Shown here in pieces: positions 16,381-25,369 of a stretch of 64,000 bases of DNA. Position 1 is the stretch's first letter. Every line of letters begins with the position of its first letter. The notes beneath the pieces are model-generated. The model made no database searches, had not been told where the DNA came from, and was given only the letters and a program-made list of their open reading frames with translations. Made by a program: the position numbers and the translations under genes. This stretch comes from Pseudothermotoga sp. (lineage in GTDB: Bacteria; Thermotogota; Thermotogae; Thermotogales; DSM-5069), in the NCBI GenBank assembly GCA_025060105.1, contig JANXCS010000003.1:1-64000 (forward strand), read 5' to 3'.

Positions 16381-18108
16381 TTATGAAGCAAACTGTATTT
16401 GGTATAACTGATAATAAACTCCGCGAGCAGCAAGGAGCTGAGTGTGTTTGCCTTCTTCGACTATTTTTCCATTGTGAACAACGAGTATTCTGTCGGCGTT
16501 CTTCACAGTTGAAAGCCTGTGTGCGATCATGATGACGGTCTTCTCTTTGGACAGTTCTTTTATCGTTGTCTCTATGCGCGTTTCTGTTTCAACGTCGATG
16601 TTACTGGTGGCCTCGTCGAGTATGAGAATCTTCGCATCGAACAAAACTGCTCTTGCCAGGGCGATGAGTTGCCTTTCACCGGCCGAGAGAGTATAACCCC
16701 GTTCAACTATTTTCGTTCGTATACCGTCGTTGAGTCTACAGACGATGTCATACGCATGAACTCTCTTCAGAGCCTCGATAACTTCTTCCTCACTGTAAGT
16801 ATCGTCGAACAGCCTCACGTTGTCGAGCACAGTCCCAGTGAAAAGTATTACATCTTGAGGCACGGCAGCTATCTGTTTTCTTATCCTCTTTAAATCGTAT
16901 TCGAACATGTCTCTACCATCTATCAAGATGCGACCTTTTTGAGGCACGTACAAACCGTTGATCAAGTTCATCAATGAGGTTTTCCCAGCACCAGTTTCGC
17001 CGACTATGGCTGTGAGTTCTCCCGGTTTGAACGAAACGTTGATGCCTTTAAGAACCCATCGATCTGAGTCATAGCTGAACCAGACATCTTCGAACTTTAG
17101 CTCTCCTTTTTCTATAACGAAGTGCGCCTTTGGATTTCCCTCAGGTTCAGGTTCTTCATCCATGAGTGAGAAAATCTTCTCGCAAGAGGCTGTCGTGTTT
17201 TGAATGATATCGTATTTTTCAGAGATATCCTCGAGAGGCCTCATGAAGGTGTCTATGTAAGCGATGAATGCGTATAACTCACCGAATTTTATCGTTTCTT
17301 GCAAGATCATTTTTGCACCAAAATATACTATCACGCTGGTTGCGAGGTATCTGACGAAGCTTATGAAAGGTCTGAAGATTCCAAACACGTACATTTGCTT
17401 CAAGAGTGATCTATAAAGTTCAGAGTTCACATGATCGAATTCTTTTCTTTTGTAATTCTCGGCAAGGAAAAGTTTTATCACACTCATACCGCTTATGTGT
17501 TCAGCCAAATAAGCGTTGACCTTTGCAAGATTTGTTCTCACTTCTCTGTAGACTTTCAAATCGAAGTATCTGAAAAGTATCATGGCTGCTGCGATGATGG
17601 GGAAAATGAAACTGCTCGCTGTGAACAACTTCGAACTGAGTCGAATTAGAAAATAGATCGTACCAGCAAGCAGAAAAACGTCTTTCACCATGGAGGTAAT
17701 AACGTTCGTGAAAAACTCTTGGATGTTTTGCGTGTCGTTCACAATCCTTGTGGTGATCCTACCTGAAGGATTTCTATCGAAGAAGGTCATCGGTAATCGC
17801 ATCACTTTTTCAAAAAGCTCGATCCTGACATCGTGCACGATCCTGTTTCCAAGATAAGAAGTGATGAACGTACTAACATAACCGAGTAAAAACTGAGCGC
17901 AGAAAACAACTGTAACGAGTAGTCCCATTCTGTAAATACCACTGATTCTCTCGAACTGTGCGAGGGCATCGTTGTTGAGATAATCATCTATGGCTGTTCT
18001 TATGAGCTGTGGTGGTAGCAAATCAACGATCGCTGCGATCAGAACTATGAATATCGCGAGAATGAAGAACCAAACGTACGGTAAAGCATACTTGAGTAGC
18101 CTTGCCAA
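16381..18108 (-). CDS. ABC transporter, fused permease/ATPase (exporter type)
   Basis: 575 residues: six-helix exporter domain (about 1-310) and ATPase domain (about 335-575). Walker A is GETGAGKTS, the signature LSAGERQ, Walker B ILILDEATS, and the H-loop AHRLST. These half-transporters dimerise, often with a partner encoded next door; no second half-transporter is seen here, so it may be a homodimer or pair with one encoded elsewhere. The substrate (lipid, peptide or drug) is unknown. I prefer TTG 18108, with GGGGTGG upstream; a GTG at 18135 adds nine residues but lacks a ribosome binding site. Confidence 0.92.
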   Translation of the reverse strand: MARLLKYALPYVWFFILAIFIVLIAAIVDLLPPQLIRTAIDDYLNNDALAQFERISGIYRMGLLVTVVFCAQFLLGYVSTFITSYLGNRIVHDVRIELFEKVMRLPMTFFDRNPSGRITTRIVNDTQNIQEFFTNVITSMVKDVFLLAGTIYFLIRLSSKLFTASSFIFPIIAAAMILFRYFDLKVYREVRTNLAKVNAYLAEHISGMSVIKLFLAENYKRKEFDHVNSELYRSLLKQMYVFGIFRPFISFVRYLATSVIVYFGAKMILQETIKFGELYAFIAYIDTFMRPLEDISEKYDIIQNTTASCEKIFSLMDEEPEPEGNPKAHFVIEKGELKFEDVWFSYDSDRWVLKGINVSFKPGELTAIVGETGAGKTSLMNLINGLYVPQKGRILIDGRDMFEYDLKRIRKQIAAVPQDVILFTGTVLDNVRLFDDTYSEEEVIEALKRVHAYDIVCRLNDGIRTKIVERGYTLSAGERQLIALARAVLFDAKILILDEATSNIDVETETRIETTIKELSKEKTVIMIAHRLSTVKNADRILVVHNGKIVEEGKHTQLLAARGVYYQLYQIQFAS

Positions 18109-18146
18109 ATGTACCACCCCGAAAGTTAGTTCCACGAATTATTTTA

Positions 18147-18965
18147 TCACTCAACGGCGAGCTTGAAGAACCTTGTTTTGTTGAACTGATCATTAAAGAA
18201 CGTGATTTTTCCAAATGCGTTGCAGAGTTTTTCTATCGAATCTTTTTGCTCTGGTGAGAACTCCATGATGATGGTTTTATCTTTCAGGAGAGAGACATCT
18301 GAAAAGAAGTTTCTGAAAAATTCAAGGCCATCCTCTCCAGCAAACAGTGCCTCCGAAGGCTCTTTTCGAACATCTGCGGGTAGCTCGGCTTTCGTGGAAA
18401 CATATGGGGGATTTGAAACTATCAACTCGATCTTGTCTAAGAAAGGGATCAACGGCTCCAAGTATGGTCCTTTGAGTAAAGTGATATCAACTCCATACTT
18501 TTTGGCATTTTTCTTCGCGATTTCGAGTGCTTTCTCGTTCACATCTGTGGCATAAACCTCAGAATGAGTGTTGAGCGCGATCGCTATAGCGATACAACCA
18601 GTACCTGTACCTATGTCGGCGACTGTTTTGATGTCATTCTCATGAATTGTTTCAATGGCGAGATCGACGAGAACTTCTGTTTCTATTCTAGGTATGAAAA
18701 CACCTTCACAGATATGGAGCTCAAGGTTGTAGAAGTGACACTTTTTGGTGATGTATTGCAATGGATAACCTTCAGCCCTTTTCCTCGCTAAAAAGAGAGC
18801 AGTTTCCACTTGTCGTTGTTCGACTTCATCTTCGAAATCCATCAAGAGTCGCTCCCGCGTTTTTACCATAACTTCAGACAAAAGAAACAGCGCTTCCGAA
18901 CCTGGGGAATCGGAAGCGCTCTTGAGAATGTCTCTCACAGCTGTGTAAAGTTCTTTCAATTTCAT
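18147..18965 (-). CDS. prmC: Peptide chain release factor N5-glutamine methyltransferase
   Basis: Methylates the glutamine of the GGQ motif of release factors, raising termination efficiency. An N-terminal helical domain (about 1-80) is followed by a Rossmann methyltransferase domain with the SAM motif VADIGTGTGCIAIAIA and the active-site SNPPYV that recognises the glutamine side chain. Length of 272 fits the family. The ATG overlaps the stop of the upstream DUF59 gene (ATGA), so the two are translationally coupled. I recall the same neighbour pair in Thermotoga maritima (a solved HemK structure and a DUF59 protein); this is from memory and was not checked. Confidence 0.95.
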   Translation of the reverse strand: MKLKELYTAVRDILKSASDSPGSEALFLLSEVMVKTRERLLMDFEDEVEQRQVETALFLARKRAEGYPLQYITKKCHFYNLELHICEGVFIPRIETEVLVDLAIETIHENDIKTVADIGTGTGCIAIAIALNTHSEVYATDVNEKALEIAKKNAKKYGVDITLLKGPYLEPLIPFLDKIELIVSNPPYVSTKAELPADVRKEPSEALFAGEDGLEFFRNFFSDVSLLKDKTIIMEFSPEQKDSIEKLCNAFGKITFFNDQFNKTRFFKLAVE

Positions 18966-19261
18966 ATTCCAAAGCGCTTTTTAACTTCCTCACTCATTCT
19001 ATCCGGTGTCCAAGGTGGATCGAAGGTGAGATTGATTCTCACATCTTTGATGCCTTCGATCTGTCTCACTTTGTCTTCCGCATCTTGGAGTATGAGACCA
19101 GCGAGTGGACAAGCAGGTGTCGTCATGGTCATGGTAATGGTCACATTGTTCTCATCATCGATGTCTATATCGTAAACTAAGCCTAGACTCACCACGTCGA
19201 GTCCTATTTCAAAATCAATGACATTCTTCAAAGCTTCAAGCACTCTTTCTTTCGTTACCAC
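18962..19261 (-). CDS. MIP18/DUF59-family iron-sulfur cluster assembly factor
   Basis: A small (about 99 residue) single-domain DUF59 protein related to SufT, PaaD and the N-terminal domain of ApbC. It supports maturation of Fe-S proteins. Visible are VIDFEIGLDVVSLGLVYDI and the conserved MTTPACPLAG, whose cysteine is the functional residue, then DPPWTPDRM. I chose GTG 19261 because GAAGGAAGG lies seven bases upstream; a TTG at 19279 would add six residues. It is embedded between ferritin-like and prmC genes in a leftward operon. Confidence 0.88.
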   Translation of the reverse strand: MVTKERVLEALKNVIDFEIGLDVVSLGLVYDIDIDDENNVTITMTMTTPACPLAGLILQDAEDKVRQIEGIKDVRINLTFDPPWTPDRMSEEVKKRFGI

Positions 19262-19275
19262 GATAAAACCTTCCT

Positions 19276-19770
19276 TCAAGAAATTTTTTCCAACATGTCG
19301 CTCAGAATCGCCACATGTGACATTTCTTCACGAACGATGAATTCTATCTTATCTTTTCCAAGGCCTTGAGGCACCATCTCTTTCAAACCAAGATAAAATA
19401 TGATGGAATCTTTTTCAATATCGATGGCGATCCTGAGTAACTCGGATACGGATTTGATATCTTTGAATCTCTTGGTTGGATCCAACTTAGGATCGAACAC
19501 TTTGCCACTCACCATCGCTCTGAGATAAGCTGCTGCCTCACCTTGTGGATCGACAAACTGAGATATCTCACGTTCTTTTTTCGCAAGCTCGAGTCTCATT
19601 TGGTGGAACCTTCTTTCATGTTCCTTTTCCATTTCGGCGAGTTTCAGAAAGATGGATTTCTTAGTGTACTCAGGGAAAAGCTCGGCCGCCTTGTTGTAGA
19701 ATGTAACTCCATTCCTCTCAATTTGTTCAGCCATTTCAAAGATTTCGTCGATGTTGAACAAGTTCCTCAC
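19276..19770 (-). CDS. Ferritin-like diiron protein (rubrerythrin-type domain)
   Basis: A 164-residue four-helix-bundle protein with the two ExxH-type iron sites of the ferritin-like superfamily: EQIERNGVTFYNKAAE, EMEKEHERRFHQM, then DIEKDSIIFYLGLKEM and REEMSHVAILSDML. There is no rubredoxin-like C-terminal domain, so it is not a full rubrerythrin. It is probably involved in peroxide or iron handling. The GTG start overlaps the stop of the ferritin gene (GTGA), which implies coupled translation. Confidence 0.88.
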   Translation of the reverse strand: MRNLFNIDEIFEMAEQIERNGVTFYNKAAELFPEYTKKSIFLKLAEMEKEHERRFHQMRLELAKKEREISQFVDPQGEAAAYLRAMVSGKVFDPKLDPTKRFKDIKSVSELLRIAIDIEKDSIIFYLGLKEMVPQGLGKDKIEFIVREEMSHVAILSDMLEKIS

Positions 19771-20255
19771 TCCCTCTTTGCAAGTTCTCTGTCGAGCATT
19801 ATTATACCAGCGATATTGTCTTTTACGTGCTCGAGCAGAGTGACGATCTTCTGAGCGTTGGCTTCTTCTTCGATCTGTTCATTCACGAACCAGTTCAGAA
19901 ACACAAGAGCCGCATTGTCATTCATCTTCCTAGCCAACTCAACGAGTCCATTTATGCTCGCCGTTACTTTTTGCTCGTGTTCATAAACATGTTTGAAGAC
20001 TTCGAGTGGAGAAGACCAACTCTTCCTTGGTTCACTCAAAGCGAAAAGCTCCACCCTTCCTCCGCGCTCGTTCACATGCTCATAGAACTTCATCGCATGA
20101 TTCACTTCTTCCTGAGCTTGTTTTTTCATCCAATGCGCCATGCCTTCGAAGTTCTCATGATCGAAGTACGCAGCCATGGAGAGATAAAGATAAGCTGACT
20201 CGAGCTCTTTTTTGATCTGTTCATTGAAAGCTTTTTCAATTTCCTTAGGAATCAT
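19767..20255 (-). CDS. ftn: Non-haem ferritin
   Basis: 162-residue bacterial ferritin that oxidises and stores iron in a 24-mer shell. The ferroxidase-site residues are carried by EQIKKELESAYLYLSMAAYF, EEVNHAMKFYEHV, and the later helix WFVNEQIEEEANAQKIV. There is no haem-ligand methionine pattern of bacterioferritin that I can identify. The start is ATG after GGGGGGATGAG. It lies 45 bases downstream of a peroxiredoxin gene, from which it is separated by a strong hairpin. Confidence 0.95.
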   Translation of the reverse strand: MIPKEIEKAFNEQIKKELESAYLYLSMAAYFDHENFEGMAHWMKKQAQEEVNHAMKFYEHVNERGGRVELFALSEPRKSWSSPLEVFKHVYEHEQKVTASINGLVELARKMNDNAALVFLNWFVNEQIEEEANAQKIVTLLEHVKDNIAGIIMLDRELAKRE

Positions 20256-20276
20256 TTCTCATCCCCCCATACTGTA

Positions 20277-20302
20277 GAGGCTCCCAAGGGGAGCCTCTTT
20301 TT
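20277..20302. terminator. Hairpin between peroxiredoxin and ferritin genes
   Basis: GAGGCTCCC, loop AAG, GGGAGCCTC. The T tract (TTTTT) follows the stem only on the plus strand, although both flanking genes are on the minus strand. On the minus-strand message the stem directly follows the peroxiredoxin stop codon and has no T tract. It may therefore work as a stabiliser or processing element, or block antisense transcription. Confidence 0.7.
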
Positions 20303-20933
20303 AGACTTTTTTGTGGCACAACCACCAGTCAAGGCATTTATACTGTTCTTTTCTTTTCGCAGCTTCTTGAACGTTCGTCGGCGGAGGAACTATGACTTCA
20401 TCGCCGAAAAGTTCATTGTTGGGCCAGTTCGCAGGTATAGCTACTTTGTGCTCGTCTGCAACCTTGAAAGCTTTGATGATTCTCACGATCTCATCGATGT
20501 TTCTTCCGACCTCCTGAGGATAGTAGAGTATCGAGCGTATGATTCCATTGGGATCGACCACGAACACGGCCCTCACCGTGTTACTGCCCTTCGCTGGATG
20601 AATCATTCCAAGATTCTCAGCAATCTTTCCTGTATCCGCGATGATGGGAAATTGGATCTCCACACCCGTGTTTTCTTTGATCCACTCAATCCACTTGATG
20701 TGGGAAAAAACTTGATCCACACTCAAACCTATCAGTTCAGCGCCGAGTTCCCTGAATTGGTTGTACCTCTTTTGAAAAGCGATGAACTCCGTCGTGCACA
20801 CAGGGGTGAAATCTGCTGGATGGCTGAACAGAACAAACCATTTACCTTTGTAAGCGTCTGGGAGTTTCATCTTGCCATGGGTTGTGAGCACTTCAAATTC
20901 TGGAAACTTTTCACCTATCAAAGGAATACCCAT
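20301..20933 (-). CDS. Peroxiredoxin of the archaeal/thermophile Prx6-like type
   Basis: 210 residues; reduces peroxides by a reactive thiol. The peroxidatic Cys46 is in [14 protein letters not shown], and the C-terminal arm carries two further cysteines (Cys200 and Cys206, in KCLDWWLC). This spacing matches the Aeropyrum-type thioredoxin peroxidase. [19 protein letters not shown] is also family-typical. ATG start after AGGAGGTGG. A palindrome in its promoter suggests regulation by a redox or metal-sensing repressor. First gene of a run with ferritin, a ferritin-like protein, DUF59 and prmC. Confidence 0.95.
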   Translation of the reverse strand: MGIPLIGEKFPEFEVLTTHGKMKLPDAYKGKWFVLFSHPADFTPVCTTEFIAFQKRYNQFRELGAELIGLSVDQVFSHIKWIEWIKENTGVEIQFPIIADTGKIAENLGMIHPAKGSNTVRAVFVVDPNGIIRSILYYPQEVGRNIDEIVRIIKAFKVADEHKVAIPANWPNNELFGDEVIVPPPTNVQEAAKRKEQYKCLDWWLCHKKV

Positions 20934-20970
20934 GAAACCACCTCCTGTTCGATCTCAAGTAAATTGTACC

Positions 20971-20987
20971 ATACATATTGTATGTAT
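20971..20987. promoter_or_regulatory. Perfect palindrome in the peroxiredoxin promoter
   Basis: ATACATA-TTG-TATGTAT, a perfect 7-3-7 inverted repeat. It lies just upstream of a likely -10 box TACAAT (minus strand, 20963-20968) of the peroxiredoxin gene. A third, similar half-site (TACATATCGTA) follows at 20988-20998. It has the geometry of a Fur/PerR-class or other dimeric repressor site, but the sequence does not match the classic Per or Fur box that I know. Confidence 0.6.
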
Positions 20988-21118
20988 TACATATCGTAGT
21001 TCAAATATAAAAATTTTATAAGAAATTGTCCGAGAACGTCTTTAATGTTTTTCTAATCCAAGCTCGCTATAAGTCGCAGTAGAAGGAGGGTTATCCTTAA
21101 AGCGAAGGAGGGAGACTC

Positions 21119-23857
21119 ATGAAGGTGAAGATCGGATACACCATCTTCCTTCTGTGTCTCACCTCTACTTTGTTGTCACAAGCTCTTTTTAGCAACTGGC
21201 AGGTAATATCTGAAGGTCGAGATGAATCACGTTACAGAATCGTTCTGGATGGCTCAGTTGTTGAAGCTTTGGAAATTTCTTGGTACGCTGTTTCTGCATC
21301 CGGTTCGATCCACAACGATTGTGTGTTGTTCATATGTAACGACGCTTTCGGAAAACCTGCGGCGGTGTTCAGATACGGTAGAGACGGTGACAATGTTGAT
21401 AACATCAGTGGTTGGCATTTGGTGTATTTGATCTTGCCGAGCAAAACTGCAGTGAAAACTCTAGACATTGTTCTTCGAAAGAATTATTCCAATCCGAAGT
21501 TGGTGACAAAACTGAGCACAGTCAAACCTGCAAACCTCTATGTCGATCTTCAGTGGTTCCCGTTGACACATCAAGGTAAGGTTTCATACACGGGCTATGA
21601 ATCGCTTCCTAGAGGAAAAGTATGGATGCACGCTGCGGGATTCTTTGGTGCTCCCAGCGACTCAAGGATCGACTACGTGATCTGGAAGAGATTCACAAAA
21701 CCAACGGTTCCACAGAATTTTTCACCCAACCCAGACGTCTATTTCGATACAATTTATGCCGGCACGATCAATGTGGTCGGAGAAGGTTGGACTGGCCAGG
21801 GAGGCTATACCGCAGCAATTCAAGCCGGGATAGGGCAAGGTGACTGGATAAACAATGCCATCGCTTCTGGAAAGGCGCAATTGCTATGGAAAGCTACGAA
21901 CCATGCCTCTGAAGGTTTCATAAGAGAGATGATGGTCAACACCGCCAGCGGTGTTATAGATATCGCTATAGATGTTCTTGATCTAACTCTACTTGGATAC
22001 ATAAAATTCGCTATTGAGAGCGCTTTACTTTTCAATACACTTCGCGATATAGATGAAAAAGTGTTCGGAAAAACAACGGTGGTCTTCGAGAATTTTCCCC
22101 TCAATCCCAATCAATCTTCCATCAATGTATGGTTGCGACTCAGGGCACAAGTGGTCGCACTCGGTTTTGCCCACAGTGTTCTCAGCTTTCATACAGACGG
22201 AACTGTCGAAGGAGATTTGAAGGGTAACAGGGGAATGGAGATAGGCACTATTCTTCTTCACTACAAAGGTCCACAGTCACCAGAGATTCTTGAGAGCTCT
22301 CTGAAAGATGGTTCAACGGAGGTATCACTCCAACAGCAGATCACCTTGAAACTCAGCACAATTGTAAACAGTCTTGATTCATCTAAGATCTTTTTCAAAA
22401 AGGCTGGAACGGGTCAAATCGTTCAGTCAAACGTTAGACTCGAGGGTGATACAGTCAAAATCTCTCCAAAAACGAACTTCGAACCGAACACAGCTTACGA
22501 TCTGACGGTGCAATCTGGTGCGTTCAGATCGAACCAAGCTGGTAACTTGAGAGAATTCAATCTCAAATTCACGACAGGGAGTGCACCAACCATCGTGGGT
22601 TGCACGTTGAACAATGGAGCCGTTGAAGTGCCGTTGAAACCTTCGATCAAGTTCTTACTCAACAAAGATGCCATCATTGCCTATTCTTCGTTCATAGTTG
22701 TGAAGAAATTGAACGGTGAGTACGTAACCGATGCTGGTAGATCCGCCAACGTGAGTATCGTTGGTAAGGAATTGATCGTCAATTTTGTAGAAGCGCTTTC
22801 GCCGGAGCAAACCTATGTTCTTGAGGTACAAAGAGGAGTCTTGAAAGATTCTTCGGGGAACATGAACACGCCTTACTCGATCATTTTCACCACGGTTCCT
22901 TATGTGAGAGTAGTTTCAACTCAACCATCCAACAAACATCCGGATGCTCCAGCGGATAAGCCGATCACGATCCAGTTCAACAAAAACATCAAGCCTGGTT
23001 CGAAATATGACTCCATACAACTGAAGAATGCGAAGACAAACGCAATCGTTGCCATCGACAAACTCATCAGTGGTTCCAGCCTTGTTTTGAAACCCAAGCA
23101 ACCCCTTCAACAGCTGGTAGAATACGTCGTGGTCATACCTGATGGAGCAGTGGCGAATGCAGAAAATGATGCACCCAACACAGCCCATAACTTCAGCTTC
23201 AAATGTGGTGCCCCCCCACAATTGGTCAAAGTTGAGCCAACGAATGGTTCAAAGGAAGTTTTTAGAGATCAAATCATTCTGTTGACTTTTTCGGAAGCTA
23301 TCAGAGCTGGAGCTGATTTTTCACGCCTTTCCGTAAGGACGGGAAACACTCAAATAAATTACAGCATAAAGTTGGAATACAACTGCATCTTTCTGACACC
23401 AACCTCGATTCTCCCTGCCAACACCTTGGTGACAGTTTTTATACCAAAGAACGCCTTTGTGGATCTCGGTGGTTCTTCGCTCGACAAAGACTACACGGTG
23501 AGTTTCACAACAGGATCAGGTGCATATCCACCACGAATCGTTTCATCTTCACCCTCCGATGGTGATCAATCTGTTTCCATAAACAGTAACATCTATGTGC
23601 GCTTTGATAAAACGATTCTGGAAGGCCCGAACTGGGGTAACATCGTTTTGAAAACGATCTCGGGTGAAACAGTGCAGATCCAAAAACTCATTTCCTATGG
23701 CGTGCAACTCGAAGTCAGACCAGTTCAGAAACTGAAGCCCAACACAACTTACACGCTCATCTTACCAGCAGGTTGCGTCAAAGAGCAACTCGGTTCACTC
23801 CTACAAGGTGAAGTGAGTATAAAATTCACAACTGAGGCTCGATCAGGTACCATGTGA
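21119..23857 (+). CDS. Exported protein with five tandem SbsA-type Ig-like domains
   Basis: 912 residues. A signal peptide (MKVKIGYTIFLLCLTSTLLS) is followed by a unique N-terminal region (about 25-380) that I do not recognise. It is rich in Trp/Gly, with a helical segment near 285-310. Five copies of a ~100-residue domain then begin near residues 385, 488, 595, 699 and 803. Each opens with a P-x-[IV]-[VL] strand and a 'S-x-P-x-(N/D)-G-x-x-x-V' turn, and closes with 'F-x-T-x' (for example KFTTGS, SFTTGSG). This is the bacterial Ig-like fold of S-layer type proteins. There is no membrane anchor at the C terminus. ATG after AAGGAGGGAG. It probably belongs to the cell surface or toga. Confidence 0.85.
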   Translation: MKVKIGYTIFLLCLTSTLLSQALFSNWQVISEGRDESRYRIVLDGSVVEALEISWYAVSASGSIHNDCVLFICNDAFGKPAAVFRYGRDGDNVDNISGWHLVYLILPSKTAVKTLDIVLRKNYSNPKLVTKLSTVKPANLYVDLQWFPLTHQGKVSYTGYESLPRGKVWMHAAGFFGAPSDSRIDYVIWKRFTKPTVPQNFSPNPDVYFDTIYAGTINVVGEGWTGQGGYTAAIQAGIGQGDWINNAIASGKAQLLWKATNHASEGFIREMMVNTASGVIDIAIDVLDLTLLGYIKFAIESALLFNTLRDIDEKVFGKTTVVFENFPLNPNQSSINVWLRLRAQVVALGFAHSVLSFHTDGTVEGDLKGNRGMEIGTILLHYKGPQSPEILESSLKDGSTEVSLQQQITLKLSTIVNSLDSSKIFFKKAGTGQIVQSNVRLEGDTVKISPKTNFEPNTAYDLTVQSGAFRSNQAGNLREFNLKFTTGSAPTIVGCTLNNGAVEVPLKPSIKFLLNKDAIIAYSSFIVVKKLNGEYVTDAGRSANVSIVGKELIVNFVEALSPEQTYVLEVQRGVLKDSSGNMNTPYSIIFTTVPYVRVVSTQPSNKHPDAPADKPITIQFNKNIKPGSKYDSIQLKNAKTNAIVAIDKLISGSSLVLKPKQPLQQLVEYVVVIPDGAVANAENDAPNTAHNFSFKCGAPPQLVKVEPTNGSKEVFRDQIILLTFSEAIRAGADFSRLSVRTGNTQINYSIKLEYNCIFLTPTSILPANTLVTVFIPKNAFVDLGGSSLDKDYTVSFTTGSGAYPPRIVSSSPSDGDQSVSINSNIYVRFDKTILEGPNWGNIVLKTISGETVQIQKLISYGVQLEVRPVQKLKPNTTYTLILPAGCVKEQLGSLLQGEVSIKFTTEARSGTM

Positions 23858-24070
23858 TGTTATCTTCCTCATTTTCTATTCGCAAACTTAAGACCTTAAT
23901 TACCTTAACGTATCACGGTGGTCAGCAAAGCAAGTGATCGTTTGATCTCTGTGAGCCAAAAATTGATATCAACCGTTCAGCGTCTTTGCGCGACTTTTTC
24001 GCATGTTGTCATCCACTCGGTGAGGAACTTTAGCGGTAGAATATCTTGGAAACGTGAGGGGGGATGGACG

Positions 24071-25324
24071 ATGAGAAACTTCGCTTGGCTTGTAAACCTG
24101 TTTTTGATCGTAGGTTTAGTGATAGCTGTTTTCTTCTCGTCCTCCTATAATGAATCTGACAGGGATGTCGTTTGGACAAGGTTCTTAGGAAAAATGGGTA
24201 GAGACATCGCTTATGATTTGACAATGCTCGATGATGGCATTGTTGTTGTCGGTTGGACTACATCTTCGAGTGGCACAGGTGATCAAAATGCGATGATAGT
24301 GAAAATGACTAAGGATGGGAAACTGTTGTGGCAACGAGAACTTGGCTGGTCTGGGAATGAAGGAGCAAATTGCGTCGAAAGAACAAAAGATGGAGGATTC
24401 ATAGTCGGCATAATCAGTGATTCGAAAGGCGGAGATACACCGGCCGAGATTGGCAATCAGGATGTTTGGATTTTGAAATTCAACGGTCAAGGGGATTTAC
24501 TCTGGAAGAAGTGTTATGGTACAGAAGGTTACGAATCGATCTTCGATATCGTTGAAGATGAAGGTTATCTGTTCGTCGGTTATACAACGAAAAATGGCAG
24601 CGAAGATTTCTGGGTAGTGAAGGTGAACGAAACAGGTGATCCGGTGTGGGAAAAAACCTTTGGTGGAAAAGATTGGGATTGTGCGTTCGCGGTAGACAGT
24701 ACTAAAGATAGCTACTTTGTTGTTGGAATGACCAAATCCACTGATGGAGACGTAACTTCTCCACGGGGATCTTCAGACATGTGGATTTTGAAACTCACAA
24801 AGCAAGGGGAGTTACTATGGCAAAGAAGCATAGGAGGGGTCGATTGGGATCAAGCAAGTGACGTCGTTGCACTCAACGATGGAGGGTGTGTGGTTCTTGG
24901 AACAAGCTGGTCTGAAGAACTCTCTCATTTGAGGAAGGGAAATTTTGTGTTCGCAAAATTCAATGCAAACGGCCTGGTTGAATTATTGAAAAGTTACGGT
25001 GGGAATCGAGACGATATAGCGCAGAAACTTGTGAAATTGGAAGATGGATATTTGTTGGTGGGAACAACTTGGTCTGAAGATGGGGATGTGAAGGGTAAAA
25101 CTAAAGGGAGCGATTATTGGCTTTTGAAAATCAGTAGGGATGGGGAAATCATGTGGAGTAAATGCTTGGGGGCGGAAATGGACGAGATCGCTTATGCTCT
25201 AACCATCGACGGTTATACTTGCTTCGTTGCAGGCGTTTCTTATTCTCACATGATCGGTCTTCGGACGCGTTCACATGGTGGTGGCGACGCGCTGTTGTTC
25301 AAACTTGAAGTGAAGAAAAACTGA
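24071..25324 (+). CDS. Membrane-anchored or secreted beta-propeller repeat protein
   Basis: 417 residues. An N-terminal hydrophobic segment (FAWLVNLFLIVGLVIAVFF) acts as signal anchor. The rest consists of about seven repeats of the pattern 'D-x-A-x-x-(x)-x-x-x-D-G-G-x-(V)2-G-x-T-x-S...D-x-W-(I/V)-x-K-(x)-x-x-x-G-x-x-x-W', typical of Trp/Gly-rich propeller proteins. Blades begin near DIAYDLT, EGANCVE, ESIFDIV, DCAFAVD, DQASDVV, DIAQKLV and DEIAYAL. The ATG at 24071 follows GAGGGGGG; an upstream in-frame GTG at 23918 adds 51 residues without a signal-like sequence and is unlikely. No enzymatic motif is seen. It follows the Ig-domain gene and may share its role at the surface. Confidence 0.82.
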   Translation: MRNFAWLVNLFLIVGLVIAVFFSSSYNESDRDVVWTRFLGKMGRDIAYDLTMLDDGIVVVGWTTSSSGTGDQNAMIVKMTKDGKLLWQRELGWSGNEGANCVERTKDGGFIVGIISDSKGGDTPAEIGNQDVWILKFNGQGDLLWKKCYGTEGYESIFDIVEDEGYLFVGYTTKNGSEDFWVVKVNETGDPVWEKTFGGKDWDCAFAVDSTKDSYFVVGMTKSTDGDVTSPRGSSDMWILKLTKQGELLWQRSIGGVDWDQASDVVALNDGGCVVLGTSWSEELSHLRKGNFVFAKFNANGLVELLKSYGGNRDDIAQKLVKLEDGYLLVGTTWSEDGDVKGKTKGSDYWLLKISRDGEIMWSKCLGAEMDEIAYALTIDGYTCFVAGVSYSHMIGLRTRSHGGGDALLFKLEVKKN

Positions 25325-25336
25325 GTCTCTAAAAAC

Positions 25337-25358
25337 GGCCCAGGTTGTTCCCTGGGCC
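25337..25358. terminator. Bidirectional terminator between propeller and OsmC genes
   Basis: GGCCCAGG, loop TTGTTC, CCTGGGCC. On the minus strand it is followed by GTTTTTA, so it best serves the leftward OsmC gene. The plus-strand tail is weaker. Confidence 0.75.
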
Positions 25359-25369
25359 ATAGATTCGTT

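Noticed and set aside
20313-20999. 228-codon frame antisense to the peroxiredoxin gene
   Set aside because: The peroxiredoxin motif is unambiguous on the minus strand; this is its shadow.
23858-24070. In-frame extension of the propeller gene from 23918
   Set aside because: Adds 51 residues before the signal anchor and has no ribosome site; the ATG at 24071 has one. The stretch holds no other gene that I can see.
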